Assembly: GCA_014898425.1 (NCBI GenBank)
Contig: RCSZ01000003.1
Coordinates: forward strand, 3,100,001 to 3,164,000
Length of the DNA stretch: 64,000 nucleotides
Direction of reading: 5' to 3'
Source of the DNA: Botryotinia globosa
Lineage: Eukaryota > Ascomycota > Leotiomycetes > Helotiales > Sclerotiniaceae
A model generated the notes under the pieces. That model did not search any database and had not been told where the DNA came from. It worked only from the letters and a program-made list of their open reading frames with translations. Positions 47,426 to 60,039 of the stretch are shown piece by piece. Within the stretch, counting starts at the first letter, position 1. Every line of letters starts with the position of its first letter. A program made the position numbers and the translations under genes.

Positions 47426-48230
47426 CTAATTTGTGAATTCAATCAATTTAATATAAACTAATAACTTAATAAGTTTATTAGCCTTTTGGTTTTTAATAGA
47501 TATATAAATTAGGTCTAAATCCTTTGATTTAATAATATCTTTAATATAATAGAATCTGATTGCTATATATTTATTTCTTTTATAGAATATAGAGTTTTTA
47601 ACAAGCATTAAAGCAGTTTGATTATCTATATATAAAGGGAACTTATCTTATTTATATAAATTAAGCTCTAATAATAACTTTTTAATATAAATAATCTTTT
47701 TAGTAATTAGATTTATAATAATGAATTGTAATTCGATTATAAAAAGAGCTATAATAGATTCTAACTTAGATTTTTACTTAATTGATTTATTTCCTAATAT
47801 AAATATATATTCATTAATAGATTTATATATATTTATCTTTTTTTTATAATCAGTATTATAAAAGCCTTAAATATAAGGATTATTCATTTTATTATAATTT
47901 ATTTCTTTATTTATAATTTCTTTTAGATATTTTAGGATTCTTTTAGTAGTTTAAATATACTCTATACTAGGATTAAATGAGAAATTAGCTAATCTGGATA
48001 TTAGAAAAATAATATCTAGTTTAGTTCTAAGAGCTAAATATAATAAAGAGTCTTTAATCTCTTAATATAGTTTGATATTATTATTATTAGCGTTTTTATT
48101 ATTATAAATTAGCTTCATTTTAAGATCTATTAGAGTGAAAATAGAATTGAAATCTAGTATATTGAATCTAGTTAGTATCTGTTGGTATTATCATGGGGAT
48201 AATAAAGATAATATAGTATTATGATTTATA
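47426..48230 (-). pseudogene. Ty1/copia reverse transcriptase/RNase H remnant
   Basis: Reading the minus strand from about 48230 down to 47426 gives a decayed but recognisable copia RNase H region. It includes DSLLYLALRTKLDI, ISRLANFSFNPSIEYI, RILKYLKE, KLLLELNLYK and KNSIFYKRNKYIAIR, then YYIKD and IYISIKNQKANKL. These follow the order of the intact family (SLLYLALRTRPDI, tribasic RTKHIDIR..). Several positions are stop codons or conservative C-to-T style changes. The part upstream of about 48230 is not clear. The TA-rich sequence and stops show it is dead. Confidence 0.85.
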
Positions 48231-48374
48231 TTATTATAATATTATTTAAGATTTTAAAAGCTAAGACTATGAAATATTTATACTTGTAATACCGAGATAT
48301 TAGTATAAATATTGATACAATTATATGATTTCTATCTCAATACTAGCAACTTTCTAAAATTGTTGGATTATATC

Positions 48375-48524
48375 TATCACGGCGCCAACTACGTTGCCTT
48401 TATGCCTTAGGTATAAACTCTTAGTATACCCTTAGCATATCCTACTTCCTATAATAAGATCTCAATTTTTCATAGTATTTAAAATCTTTATGGTATAATA
48501 TAAGTTTTTATTTATATTATAATA
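48375..48524 (+). repeat. 5' LTR of element A (150 bp)
   Basis: Aligns end to end with the 53463-53612 LTR (shared blocks CGGCGCCAACTACGTTGCC and CCTACTTCCTATAAT). It is more T/A-substituted and preceded by ATATC. Confidence 0.9.
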
Positions 48525-51170
48525 GTTTGTATTATCTTTTATAAACTATTATAATTTTATTTAAAGAATTAAACTCAATATTTTAAAATTATATTTTAAT
48601 CATCCTATCAATTGTTTTGGTTGTATTTATTGTTAATTTATTATATATTCTAATTGTATTTATTATTAATTTGTATTATTATTATTCCGATTATATTTAT
48701 TACTAAAATAATTTTGTTAAAAAATATCAAAGTTATATTAATCGATTTTAGATTGTCTTTATAAAAGTTATATTTCAATTATATTTATTATTAATTTATA
48801 TTATTATTAAAAATGGTTATTCAGGTATTTATATTTAGTTTATTTTTATAGTTTTCTTTTTTGATTTATATTATCAATTTTATTAAAATCAATATCTTTT
48901 TATTTGTAAATCTGTTTTACAATCTAAATATTGTATATTTTATAATTATTAGAATTGTATTTACTTTAATTGAATTAGTTATAAATTTATTACAAGTCTA
49001 AATTATTAATGTTTAACTATAGATTATTGATTTAAAGGATATAATTGAAATATTGAAAATTATTATTTGTAATAATCTGTAAATCTTATTTCATTATAAA
49101 TATTTAATTATTTTTGAAAAGTTGAATAATAACAAGTAAGATATTATAAAATGTTAAGATTAATATATAGTGTTTTGTAGTGTAATCAATTATTATTTAA
49201 TTATAGATTATAAGAATAAATCGGAATTTTAGAAAATTATATTTTTTATTAATTTGTTTTTTGGTTTGGTTTATACAAACAATCAAATATATTTTGATAT
49301 AATTATTAATAATGTATATAATTTCGATTTTTGGTTTTCTAGATAGTATATTGTAATAAGTATCTAGTGTAAATTGAATAAATAATATCAAATCTTTGAT
49401 TTATTATAAAAAGTTTTTATAGATTATAATAAATGTAAAATAAAAAAAGATTTTGTTTAATAATTTTGTTATTGAATTTAAACAATTTGTTATTAAATGT
49501 AATAAAATTGTTGAATAATAAATTATTGATTTTAAATTCAAAGTTTTATAGGAATTAATTGATATTTCAATCAATTGTGCTAACAAATTTATTAATATTA
49601 ATATCAATATATAGATAACCTGGTGGTGAGGTGTTTATAATGATTTAAAAGAAAAGATTTATTTTGATAATTAATATAAAAGTTAGGGTATCAATTTCAA
49701 TTATAATTAATCGAAATTTTATAATAGAAAGTTAGTTTTGATTATAACTTTTTTTATATTAAATCTTTTTAGTGATTTATATAATTAAATACTATTTATT
49801 AAGACTAATATTTCTAATTTTGTTATATTCAAGAATAATATTTTGAATAAAGTTTTTATTTTTATTATAAGAAATCTGATTATATTAAGAATAATTGTAA
49901 TAAGAAATGAATCAATAATATAAAGTATAATATTAATATTAATATAAAATATAATCTTTATATCAATTACAATTTTATAATCAATTAATATTAGAGTTCT
50001 AAATTTTATTATAATGTTATTATTCCTGGATATCAAAACTTATCTATTAATTACTTTTTAATTTATTATATTATTATTTTTTTATATTAGAATTCGTTTA
50101 TCAATTGTTTCCTAATTATATTATTATATTATATTATTTCTATTCTTTTTAGTTTTATTAGAGAGATTGATTTAGGAGGATATATTAAAGAATCTATTTA
50201 CTTAAAGGAGAGTAAGAATTTAATTTTCTAATTCAATATATTAAAAGATTAATTTTAATTTATAATTGTGAATTAGGGTTTTTTTTTATAAAAAATTTTT
50301 TTTGTAGATTAGAAGATTAATTATATTTAGGAATTCTTTATATTTTAAATCAATAAATAATAAATCTTTTAAAATCTCAATAAAAATCTTTTTTATATTT
50401 AATGTAATTATTCCACTTATTAGTTTTATAAATAATAAAGCTGTAGGCTATAACTTTATTAATAAAAAAATCGTTTTTAGATTCCAAATATTTATATACC
50501 CCCTCCTCTATATCTATTATTTATTTCTAATTAATAGAAAGTTTTTCGATATCCTTTTCTAATATATACTTCTGAATATATAAATCAATAATTATAGAGA
50601 AATCAATTTATTTTATATTATTATTTTATTAATTGTAAATCTGTTAATCCTTGGTTTTTCTTAATTTCAATGTTATAATTTTATTATTGATTAATTGGTA
50701 ATAATATTCAAGTTTATATTTATATATTATTCGAGACATTATTATCCTATTAATATTATAATAATTATTATCCTTGATATATTTGATAATTATAAGATAA
50801 TTTTATCAAAAAATAATAAAGTTATATTAATCGATTTTAAATCATCCTTATGAAAACTTATTTCGAGATTAGTTTTTATAGAAGATATTATTAATGAAAG
50901 TTTTAAAATTAAATCCTTATTATTTCGAGATCAATTAGTAATTCTCAAATCTATTGAGATTTTGGATATCTAAAGAAACTTTAATACTATTAATTTCAAA
51001 GTATTTAATAAAAACTCCTATTATATTTGTTGTATCAATAATGAAATAAATATTCGAATTAAAATGATCCCTAATCAGCTATTTTTAAAATCAATTTTAA
51101 TTCAATTTATTATTAATTTCGGAAAATATAAAAAACTATTATAGAATCAAAATACTCTATTCTTACTTTT

Positions 51171-51303
51171 TGTTAGGATATATATATAGTAGTAAGCTGT
51201 TAGGACTTCAATCCCTGATACTGTGCCTTTTATAATTAGATTGCGTGCGTGGCTTAGTGGTAAAGCTTACAACTTCTACTGGTTGTTTCCGTGCACGTGA
51301 CAG
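51171..51303. mobile_element. 133-bp mobile repeat inserted in element A (copy 1)
   Basis: Runs from TGTTAGGATATATA to CACGTGACAG and is absent from the same place in the younger retrotransposon (near 56205), so it is a genuine insertion. TTTT borders both sides. It is much less TA-converted than its surroundings. It contains TGGCTTAGTGG, which resembles a tRNA-type Pol III A box. Read on the other strand it begins TGTCACGTG, contains TATAAAAGG and ends CCTAACA, like a very short LTR. Either a SINE or a solo LTR. Second copy at 63541-63682. Confidence 0.7.
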
Positions 51304-53462
51304 TTTTATTATTATTACTAAATCCTTTAAATAAATTATTCGATACTATATAAAGTATTCATTTTGAAATATAAGATATAAAGTTCTTTATAATTAATAG
51401 TTTTATATAATTCTGTAAGAATAATAATATTTATATTATGAAAATATTCTAGAATAGATTAAATAGAGTTTATGATTTATATTATATAATAATTAAGGAT
51501 TTTATTTAATTATATTAAAGTTTAGTAGATAATAATATTAATAAGTTTATAAAAAATATAAATCAATTTATTCTGTTTATGTTAGAGATTTAAAATAAAC
51601 TATTTTCCTAATTTTATAATTTATATTTAGGATTTTTATTCTTTTTTGTTAACAAACTTTTATTATAATATTTATAGGATTATAAGATCAAGATTATATT
51701 AAGTAAAGAATTATTATATAATAAAAATCATTCAATATCTCCGGTTAAATTTCAAATCATTTGTAGATAGTTTGATGATAATTTAAATAAGGAATTCATT
51801 TAAGAATCTTATTCCCAATTGATTATTTTATTTCTTTTAATTATTAAATCAAAAAGAAATGTTTGAATCTATTAAAATTATTGAGGTTTAAATAATATTA
51901 TTATTAAAAATTAATATTCTTTATTATTGATTAAAGAAACCCTCGATACTTTATATTATATTAAAATTTATATTAAGTTTGATATCATTATTGTTTTCAA
52001 TAAATTATAAATTGTAGAAGGCTACAAATAGAAAACTATTTTTATTATTTATTTTAATTTATTCGAATTATTAATAATATCTTTCAAACTTTGTAATATA
52101 TTAGTCTTATTTCAAAACTATATCAATTATATTTTCTTCAATCTTTTGAATAAAATTTGTATAATATATTTAGATAATATTTTGATTTACTTTAAAAATA
52201 TTATAAATTATAAAGGATATATTTATAAAGTTATTTAATAATTAATTAATATTAGGTTACAAATTGATATTGATAAATATAAGTTCGAAACAAAAAGAAT
52301 TAAATATCTCAATTTGATTATTACTTTAGAAGATATAAAGATAGATTTGAAGAAAATCAATATTATATTAAATTGAAAATTATTAATTAAATTCAAAGAT
52401 TATTAGTATTTTTTTGAATTTATTAATTTTTATTAATATTTTATTTGTAATTTTTTTAAAATTATAGAATCCTTTAATTACTTTTTGAAGAAAAAGAAGG
52501 TATAGAGATAGGATTTTGAATAGGAAGATATTTTTATAATATTAAAGAATATTTTCTCTTTTGTTTTAATTCTTATTATATTTGATTATTATTGTTGTAT
52601 AGTTATTAAAACTAATATTTTTAATTAGATTGTAGATAATATTTTTTTGTAATATAATAATAAAGAATATCTATATTCAGTAATATATTTTTTATTGAAA
52701 TATAATATTATTGAATATAATTATAAGATTTATAATAAAAAAATTCTAATAATTATAAAATCATTAAAAAAATAGAGATTGGAATTATGTAATGTTTAGG
52801 AATTATTTCAAATTATTATTGATTATAAAAATCTCAATTATTTTATATTAATAAAAATATTAAATCAATAATAAGCTAAATAAGCTGAATTTTTATTGGG
52901 ATTTAATTTTTAAATTATATATCGATTTGATTATAAAATTATTTGTTTTAATATTTTGAAATACAAAATTAAAAATTATTCAATATATATCGATCCTAAT
53001 AATAATCGAATCAAGAATTGCTTATAAATAATCTTCTCAAAACAAATATTTAATATTATTATATTTAAAGATATCATTTAATAAATGAATAATAATTTAG
53101 ATTTGATTATAATTCTAATAAATATAATTATCTCTAATATCAATAAATTGATTAATGATTTCATTAATAAAGTGTGAGGACTCTGAACTAGAAAGGAGTT
53201 GTTTTAATGATTTAGTTATTGATAAAGATCTAAGAGGAAGTTGGAAGCGAGGCTTCCAACTTATACTTGAAAGGACTAGCTAAAATGGCTAGTATAGCCG
53301 GTCACGTGCAGAGAGGGTCTGTGCGCCCTCACATAAATTATATGGATTATTCAAATTAATTATAATTATATATATAATATTTTGAAATCCTTTTATTTAT
53401 TATTAATTATTAAATATTTAAAAGAATCTTTGAATAGTTTTATAGGATTATAGATTAGTAAA

Positions 53463-53612
53463 TGTCACGGCGCCAACTACGTTGCCTTCGTGCCTTAGGC
53501 ACAAACCCTTAGCATGCCCTTAGTATGCCCTACTTCCTATAATAGGGCCTTAATCTTTCATAGCACTTAGAACCCTTATGGTATAATATAAGTCTTTACC
53601 TGTATTTTGATA
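53463..53612 (+). repeat. 5' LTR of element B (150 bp)
   Basis: Begins TGTCACGGCGCCAACTACG and ends at TTTTGATA. It is the least RIP-altered LTR of the four. Preceded by GTAAA. Confidence 0.92.
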
Positions 53613-56600
53613 GTTTGTACTATTTACTTAGAAATTATTATAGTTTTATTTTAAAGATGCTTATTCAAATTATACTTCAATTACTCTGATTGCTCTGATT
53701 CTATTGAAGTTATAACCCAACCACATTGATCGAATCTATTGTTGATTTATTGTAGATAACTTTATTATTTTTTAGCAAAGTTATTTGATTGTATTAAAAC
53801 ATATTTACGTTAATCCACTATTGAGAATTCTACAAGGATGTTTTATAGTCACAAAAATATTCTAGAAATAGCCGATCAAGCAACTATATTTAATCTACCC
53901 CTACAATTCCTTTTCTTGAATTACACCATCAATTCTACCAAAACTAATATTTCCTTATTTATAGATTTATTTTATAATTCAAATATTATATATTTTGTAA
54001 TTGTTCAAATTATATTTACTTTGATTAAAATAATTACAATTTTATTATAAGAATAAGTTGTTGTAGTATATACTCAAGCTAACAAAACTCAATTATAGAT
54101 TGCTAAATTGCAAAATATAATTGAAATATTAAAAATTACTATTTGTAATAATCCAGGAATCCTGTTTTGTTGAAGATATTTCATTTTTTTTAAAAAGTTT
54201 AGTGGTAATAAGTAAAATATTGTAAAGTGTTAAAACCAGTATATAACATTCCACAGCACAATTAATTATTATTTAATCACAGATTATAAAAACAAATCAG
54301 AATTCCAGCGGATTATATTTTTTGTTAGTTTATTTTTTGGTTTGGTTTATATAAATAATCAAATATACTTCAATACAATCACAAATAATCTGTGTAATTT
54401 TGATCTCTGGTTCCTTAGATGGTATATTATAGTAAGCATCTGAGACGAATTGAATAAACAATATCAAACCCTTAATCTTTTATAAAAAGCCTCTATGGAT
54501 TATAATAAGTATAAAATAAAGAAAACTCCATTTAATAATTTCATTATTAAGTTCAAATAATTCACTATTAAATATAAAAAAACCACTAAATAATAAATCA
54601 TCAATCTTAAACTTAAGATTTTATAAAAATTAATCAATACTTTAATTAACCATTCTAATAAATCTTTTATTGTTAATATTGATATATGAACAATCTGGTA
54701 ATAAGATATCTATAATAATCTAAAAGAAAAAACTCATTTTAATAATCAACAAAAAAGCTAGAATATTAATTTCAACTATAATCAATCGAGGTATTACAAT
54801 AGAAAGCTAGTTTTAACCACAGTCTCCCTTATACTAAAGCTATCTAATAACTCTATACAATTAGATGTTATTCGATAAGGTTAGCATCCCTTATCCCATT
54901 ATATTCAAAAACAATATCTTAATCTTAATCTTTACCTTTATTATAAAAAACCAGATTATATTAAAAACAATTATAATAAAAAACAAACCAATAACATAAA
55001 GTATAATATCAATATTAATATGGGATACAATTTTTATATCAATTGCTTCTCTATAGCCAATTAATATCAGAGCTTTAGATCTTATTGTAATACTATCAAT
55101 TCCTCATATTAAAACCCATTCCCACCCATTAATTGTTTCCCGTTCACCAATTGTTTCCCAGCTACACCATTACACTATGCCTCATTGATCCCCTCTAACT
55201 TTGCTTAAAAGCTTGATCTAGAAGAGTATATTAAAGGATTCGTTTATTTAGAGGAGAGTAAAAGTTCTATTCCCCAGCCCAGTATGTCAAAAGATTAATC
55301 TTGATTTATAATTGCAAATCGAGGTTTTTTGTAAGAAATTTATCTTTATGGATTAAAAGATTAGTTATATTTAGGGATTCTTTATATTTTAGAATAATAA
55401 ATAACAAATCTCTTAAAATTTTGATGAAAATCTTTCTTGCACTTAATATAACCATCCCATTTATTAGTCTTATAGACAGTAAAGCTGCGGGCTATAGCTT
55501 TATCGATAGAAAAATCGTTTTCAAACTTCAAATATCTATATAACCCCTCCCTTACACCCATTACCTACTCCTAGCCAATGGGAAGCCCTCCGATGTCCTC
55601 TCTCGGTATATATTCCTGGATATACAAATCAATAATCACTGAGAGATCGGTTTGTTTTATATTACTATTCTATCAATCGCAGATCCGCTGATTTTCGGTT
55701 TCTTCTAGTTTTAATGTTATAACCCTATTATCGATTGGTTGGTAATGACGCTTAAATTTGTGTTCATATATTGCTTGAGATATTGCTGTTTTATTGATAT
55801 TGTAGCAATTATTGTTCCCGACACACCTGATAGCTACAAAATAATTTTGCTAAAAAATGGCAAAGTTATAATTGATCCCAAATTACCCCTATGAAAGCTT
55901 ATTCCGAGACTAGCTTCTATAAAAAATATTATCAACAAAAGCTTTGAAGTTAAGTTCTTACTACCTTGAGATCAATCAGTAATTCTCGAATCTATTGAGG
56001 CTCTGGATATTTAAAGAAACTCTGATACTATCAACCTCGAAAACAACAAAAATAAAAATCTTTATTATATTTATTACATCGATAATAAAGCAAACACCCA
56101 AATTAGAATAATTTCTAATCGTTTATTCTTAAAACCAGTCCCAATTCAATTTATTGTTAATTCCAGAAAACATAAGAAACCACCACAAAACCAGAATATT
56201 TTATTTTTATTACTATTATTACCACCAAATCCCTCAAACAAGCCGCTTAATACTGTGTGAAGTATCCACCCCGAAATGTAAGATATAAAGTTTTTTATAG
56301 TTAATAGTTTTATATAATTTTGTAAAAACAATAATATTTATATTATAAAAGTGTTTTGGGATGAATTAGATAGAATCTACAATCTATATTATATAATAAC
56401 CAAGGATTCTATTCAATTGCGTTGAGGCTTAGTAAATAATAATATCAATAAGTTTATGGAAAAGACAGATTAATCTATCCCTTTTACATTAAAGATCCAA
56501 AATAAGTTGCCTTTTTGGTTTTGTAATCTATATCCGGGATTCCTATCTTTTTTTGTTAATAAATTTTTATCACGATATTCGTGGGATCATAAGATTGAGA

Positions 56601-56769
56601 TTATATTAGGCAAGGAATCATTATATAACAAGAACTGTTCAATATTCTCGGCTGAGTTTTAAGTTGTTTGTAGATAGTTTGATGACAATCTGAATAAGGG
56701 ATTCATTCAGGAATCTCATTTTTGATTAATTGTTCTATTCCTTTTAGTCACTAAATCAGGAGAAGGTAT

Positions 56770-59560
56770 TCAGATTTATCAAGATTATCGGGATTTAAAT
56801 AATATTATTATTAAAAACTGATACTCTTTATTACTAATTAAAGAAACCCTTGATACTTTATACTATATTAAAATCTACATCAAACTTGATATTATCACCG
56901 CTTTTAACAAGTTACAAATCGCAGAGGGCTACGAATAGAAAACCGCTTTCACCACTCATTTCAATCTATTTGAATCACTAGTAATACCCTTCGGACTCTG
57001 CAACGCACCGGCCTTGTTCCAGAACTATATCAACCATGTTCTCTTCGACCTCCTGGATAGAACTTGCACAGCATACTTAAATGATATTTTGATTTACTCC
57101 AAGAATATTACAGATTATAAAGGATATATCCATAAAGTTGTTTAATAATTAATCAATGTTGAACTACAAATTGATATTGATAAATACAAATTCGAAATGA
57201 AAAGAATCAAATATTTTGGCTTAATTATTACCCCAAAAGATATAAAAATGAATCCAAAGAAAGTTGATACTATACTCAATTAGAAATTATTAACTAAACT
57301 CAAAAACCTTTAGTGTTTCCTCAGATTTGCCAATTTTTATTAATATTTCATTTACAATTTTTCTAAAATTATAAAACCCCTTAATCACTTTCTAAAGAAG
57401 AAAAGAGTGTGGAACTAGGATTTTGAATAGAAAAACACTTTTATAACACTAAAGAATATTTTCTTCTCTACCCCGGTCCTTACCATATTTGATTATTATC
57501 ATTGTACAATGGTTGAAATCGATATTTCCAATTAGGTTGCGGGTAGTATCCTTTTACAATATAATAATGAGGGAGATTTATATCCAGTAGCATACTTTTT
57601 ATCAAAATATAATACTACTGAATATAATTATAAGATCTATAATAAAGAATTCCTAGTAATTATAAAATCATTAAAGAAATAAAGACTGGAATTATACAGC
57701 ACTCAGAAACCATTCGAAATCATTATCGATTATAAGAATCTCAAATACTTTATATTAATAAAGATACTAAACCAATAATAAATTAAATAAACTGAATTTT
57801 TATTAGGATTCAATTTCTATATTATATATCGATCTGGTTATAAGACTATTCACTCTAATACTTTGAGTTACAGAGCTAAAGACTACCCAGTATATACCGA
57901 TTCTAACAATGATCGAATTAAGAACCATTTATAGACAATCCTCTCAAAACAGGTATTCGATATTGCTGCATTCAAAGATATTATTTGATAAGCGAATAGC
58001 GATTTAGATCTGACTATAGCTCCAATGGATATAATCATCCCCAACACCGATAAATCGATTGATAATCTTATCGATAAAGTATACAGATCATTCGAACTAG
58101 TTATAATTATATGTACAACACTTCGAAACCCCTCTGCCCGCCATTGGCCACTAGGTATTCGAAAGGACCTTCGGATAGTCTTACAAGATTGTAGATTAGT
58201 CAACAATAAGATCTTCTATCACAACCGCCTCTTTGTTCCCCCCTCTGCCGAACTTTGCATACAGATCATATACCGCACACATTCAACCGGACCAGCCGGA
58301 CATCCAGGCCGCGTCAAAACTGTCGACCTCGTCTCTCGTACGTATTGGTGGCCCAATATGTCTAGGGAGATCGAGACATTTATACAAGCTTGCCAACTCT
58401 GTTTTCGCACCAAAGCCTTCCGCCTCGCTGCACCTGGATTCCTTGAACCCTTGCCAATATTGTTTTATCCCTGGTTAGATATCTCTATCGATTATATCAT
58501 ACTATTACCAATCAATGAATACCACAGAAAGAAATATCAGTATATTATCACAATTGTCTACCATCTGATCAAAATGCAATACTTTATACCAATAATAGGA
58601 TTGTTTGTAGAGAAGCTTGCAAATCGATTTGTCGAAAAGATATATTGCCTGTATAACACTTTCGATAATATTGTATCCGATAAAGGCTCCCAATTTATCT
58701 CTGAATTCTAAAAGCACCTATCCAAGCACTTATCAATTACTTTGAAACAATCTTTCTCGTTTTATCCTGAATCTGATAGTTAAATGGAGAGAATTAATAC
58801 TATAATAGAATAATACCTTCACGTTTTCATAAACTTCCACCAAAACGATTAGCCCGATTAGCTCCTACTTGCAGAATTCGCATTGAACAATATTATATTA
58901 GAAATCATTGGTATATCCCCATTCTTCACTAACTATAGCTATCACTCACACCTTGAAGTTGAACCGTCCACATCAATCCCACCGAGTTTATTATATCAAA
59001 AAAGACGAGAGTTTCTTAAAGCCAATGAGATTACAAATAGATTTGATCTTATTCTAACTAAGCTCAAAACACTTACAACCCAATCGATCCAAAAATACAA
59101 AGATTATACTAATAGAACCCAAACCAATACTCCCTTTTACAAAAAAGATAATAAAATATAGATTAATACAAAGAATATAAAAACCAATCGCCCAATAAAA
59201 AAGGATAATAATAAATAGAATGGCCCTTACAAAGTCCTCAAAGTCTATAAATGGGCTTGTTTATTACAACTCCTAGCTAACTTCAAGATTTTTCCGATAT
59301 TCTATAACTCACTACTTTGATCGCTTTACCACTCGCCAGGATTACTAGACTAAGATATTATTAACATCACCAAGTCACACAGAAATCAAGGCCGAATTCT
59401 CAAAAGAAATAACAAAACACACAAGGAAACCAAACAATAAGAATTCAAGGAGATCCTCGATTATTACAACAAATACAATTTTCACTATTATATCAAATGG
59501 AAGTATTACCCACCGTCATAACAACCAGCTAAAAACCTCCGAGGCTAAAAGAAAATGATC
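56770..59560 (+). pseudogene. decayed gypsy pol of element B: RT, RNase H, integrase, chromodomain
   Basis: RT motifs: DYRDLNN near 56780, [26 protein letters not shown] near 56990, and [10 protein letters not shown] near 57080, where the YLDD catalytic motif has become YLND by a G-to-A change. RNase H follows to about 57900. The integrase has the H2C2 zinc motif (H...H...C..C, THSTGPAGHPG ... ACQLC), the catalytic Asp in WLDISIDYI, and the second Asp in SDKGSQF. The longest uninterrupted piece is 228 codons (58025-58711). A C-terminal YIKWKYYP segment near 59490 followed by PAKNLRG fits a chromodomain. Stop codons such as E*K in place of EWK show RIP damage. The stretch at about 58110-58480 is less damaged than the rest. 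Confidence 0.9.
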
Positions 59561-59852
59561 ATTGCATTTCACCTAATACACCCAGACAAATCAAACCTGC
59601 CCGCATAGGTTGGATTCAAAAAGTCTGTTATCTTAGGTGCTACTACATTAATAATAACTTTTAAATAGGGACCAGGCAAATCAAAGAAAATCTATCAATT
59701 GATTACTATCTTAAAAACAATTCGCTTTAACCCCATAATAGAAACTAGATTGTTCTAACATTATTTCAAAAGGTTTTGGGTTTTCATTTAATCAATATTG
59801 AACCGATTCCCTATAACTTTACCAAAAAATAGCAAAGTTACCCTATACCTTA

Positions 59853-59886
59853 GCTTGCTTGGAACAAGCAAGCCCTAAAAGAGGAG
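59853..59886 (+). other. stem-loop and polypurine tract before the 3' LTR of element B
   Basis: GCTTGCTT-GGAAC-AAGCAAGC forms a perfect 8-bp stem (59853-59873), followed by AAAAGAGGAG (59877-59886), the likely polypurine tract for plus-strand priming. Element A has a degenerate version at the same place (near 61750-61780). Confidence 0.6.
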
Positions 59887-59889
59887 TAC

Positions 59890-60039
59890 TATCACAACAC
59901 TAATTACATTGCCTTTGTACCTCAGATACAAACCCTTAGTGTACCCTTAGTATACCCTACTTCCTATAATAGAACCTCAACCTTTTATAGTACTTAGAAC
60001 CCTTATAATATAATATAAGTCTTTACCCGTACCTTGACA
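59890..60039 (+). repeat. 3' LTR of element B (150 bp)
   Basis: Starts TATCACAACACTAATTAC, ends ACCTTGACA, and is followed by the GTAAA duplication. Differences from the 5' LTR are nearly all transitions. Confidence 0.92.

Larger units (their letters stand above)
53463..60039 (+). mobile_element. younger Ty3/gypsy chromodomain retrotransposon (B), 6577 bp
   Basis: Two LTRs of exactly 150 bp, 53463-53612 and 59890-60039, begin TGTCACGG/TATCACAA and end TTGATA/TTGACA. The insertion is flanked by a perfect 5-bp duplication GTAAA (53458-53462 and 60040-60044). Removing the element restores the sequence of element A across the site. Order inside: decayed gag-like region, RT (about 56770-57150), RNase H (57440-57900), integrase (58000-59160), chromodomain-like end (59430-59560), and a purine tract AAAAGAGGAG at 59877 before the 3' LTR. 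TGG-to-TAG type stops interrupt all domains, so it is inactive. Confidence 0.93.

Noticed and set aside
51240..51300. A tRNA gene at the A-box-like sequence
   Set aside because: TGGCTTAGTGG matches an A box, but no cloverleaf, good B box or anticodon stem could be drawn. Kept only as part of a mobile repeat.
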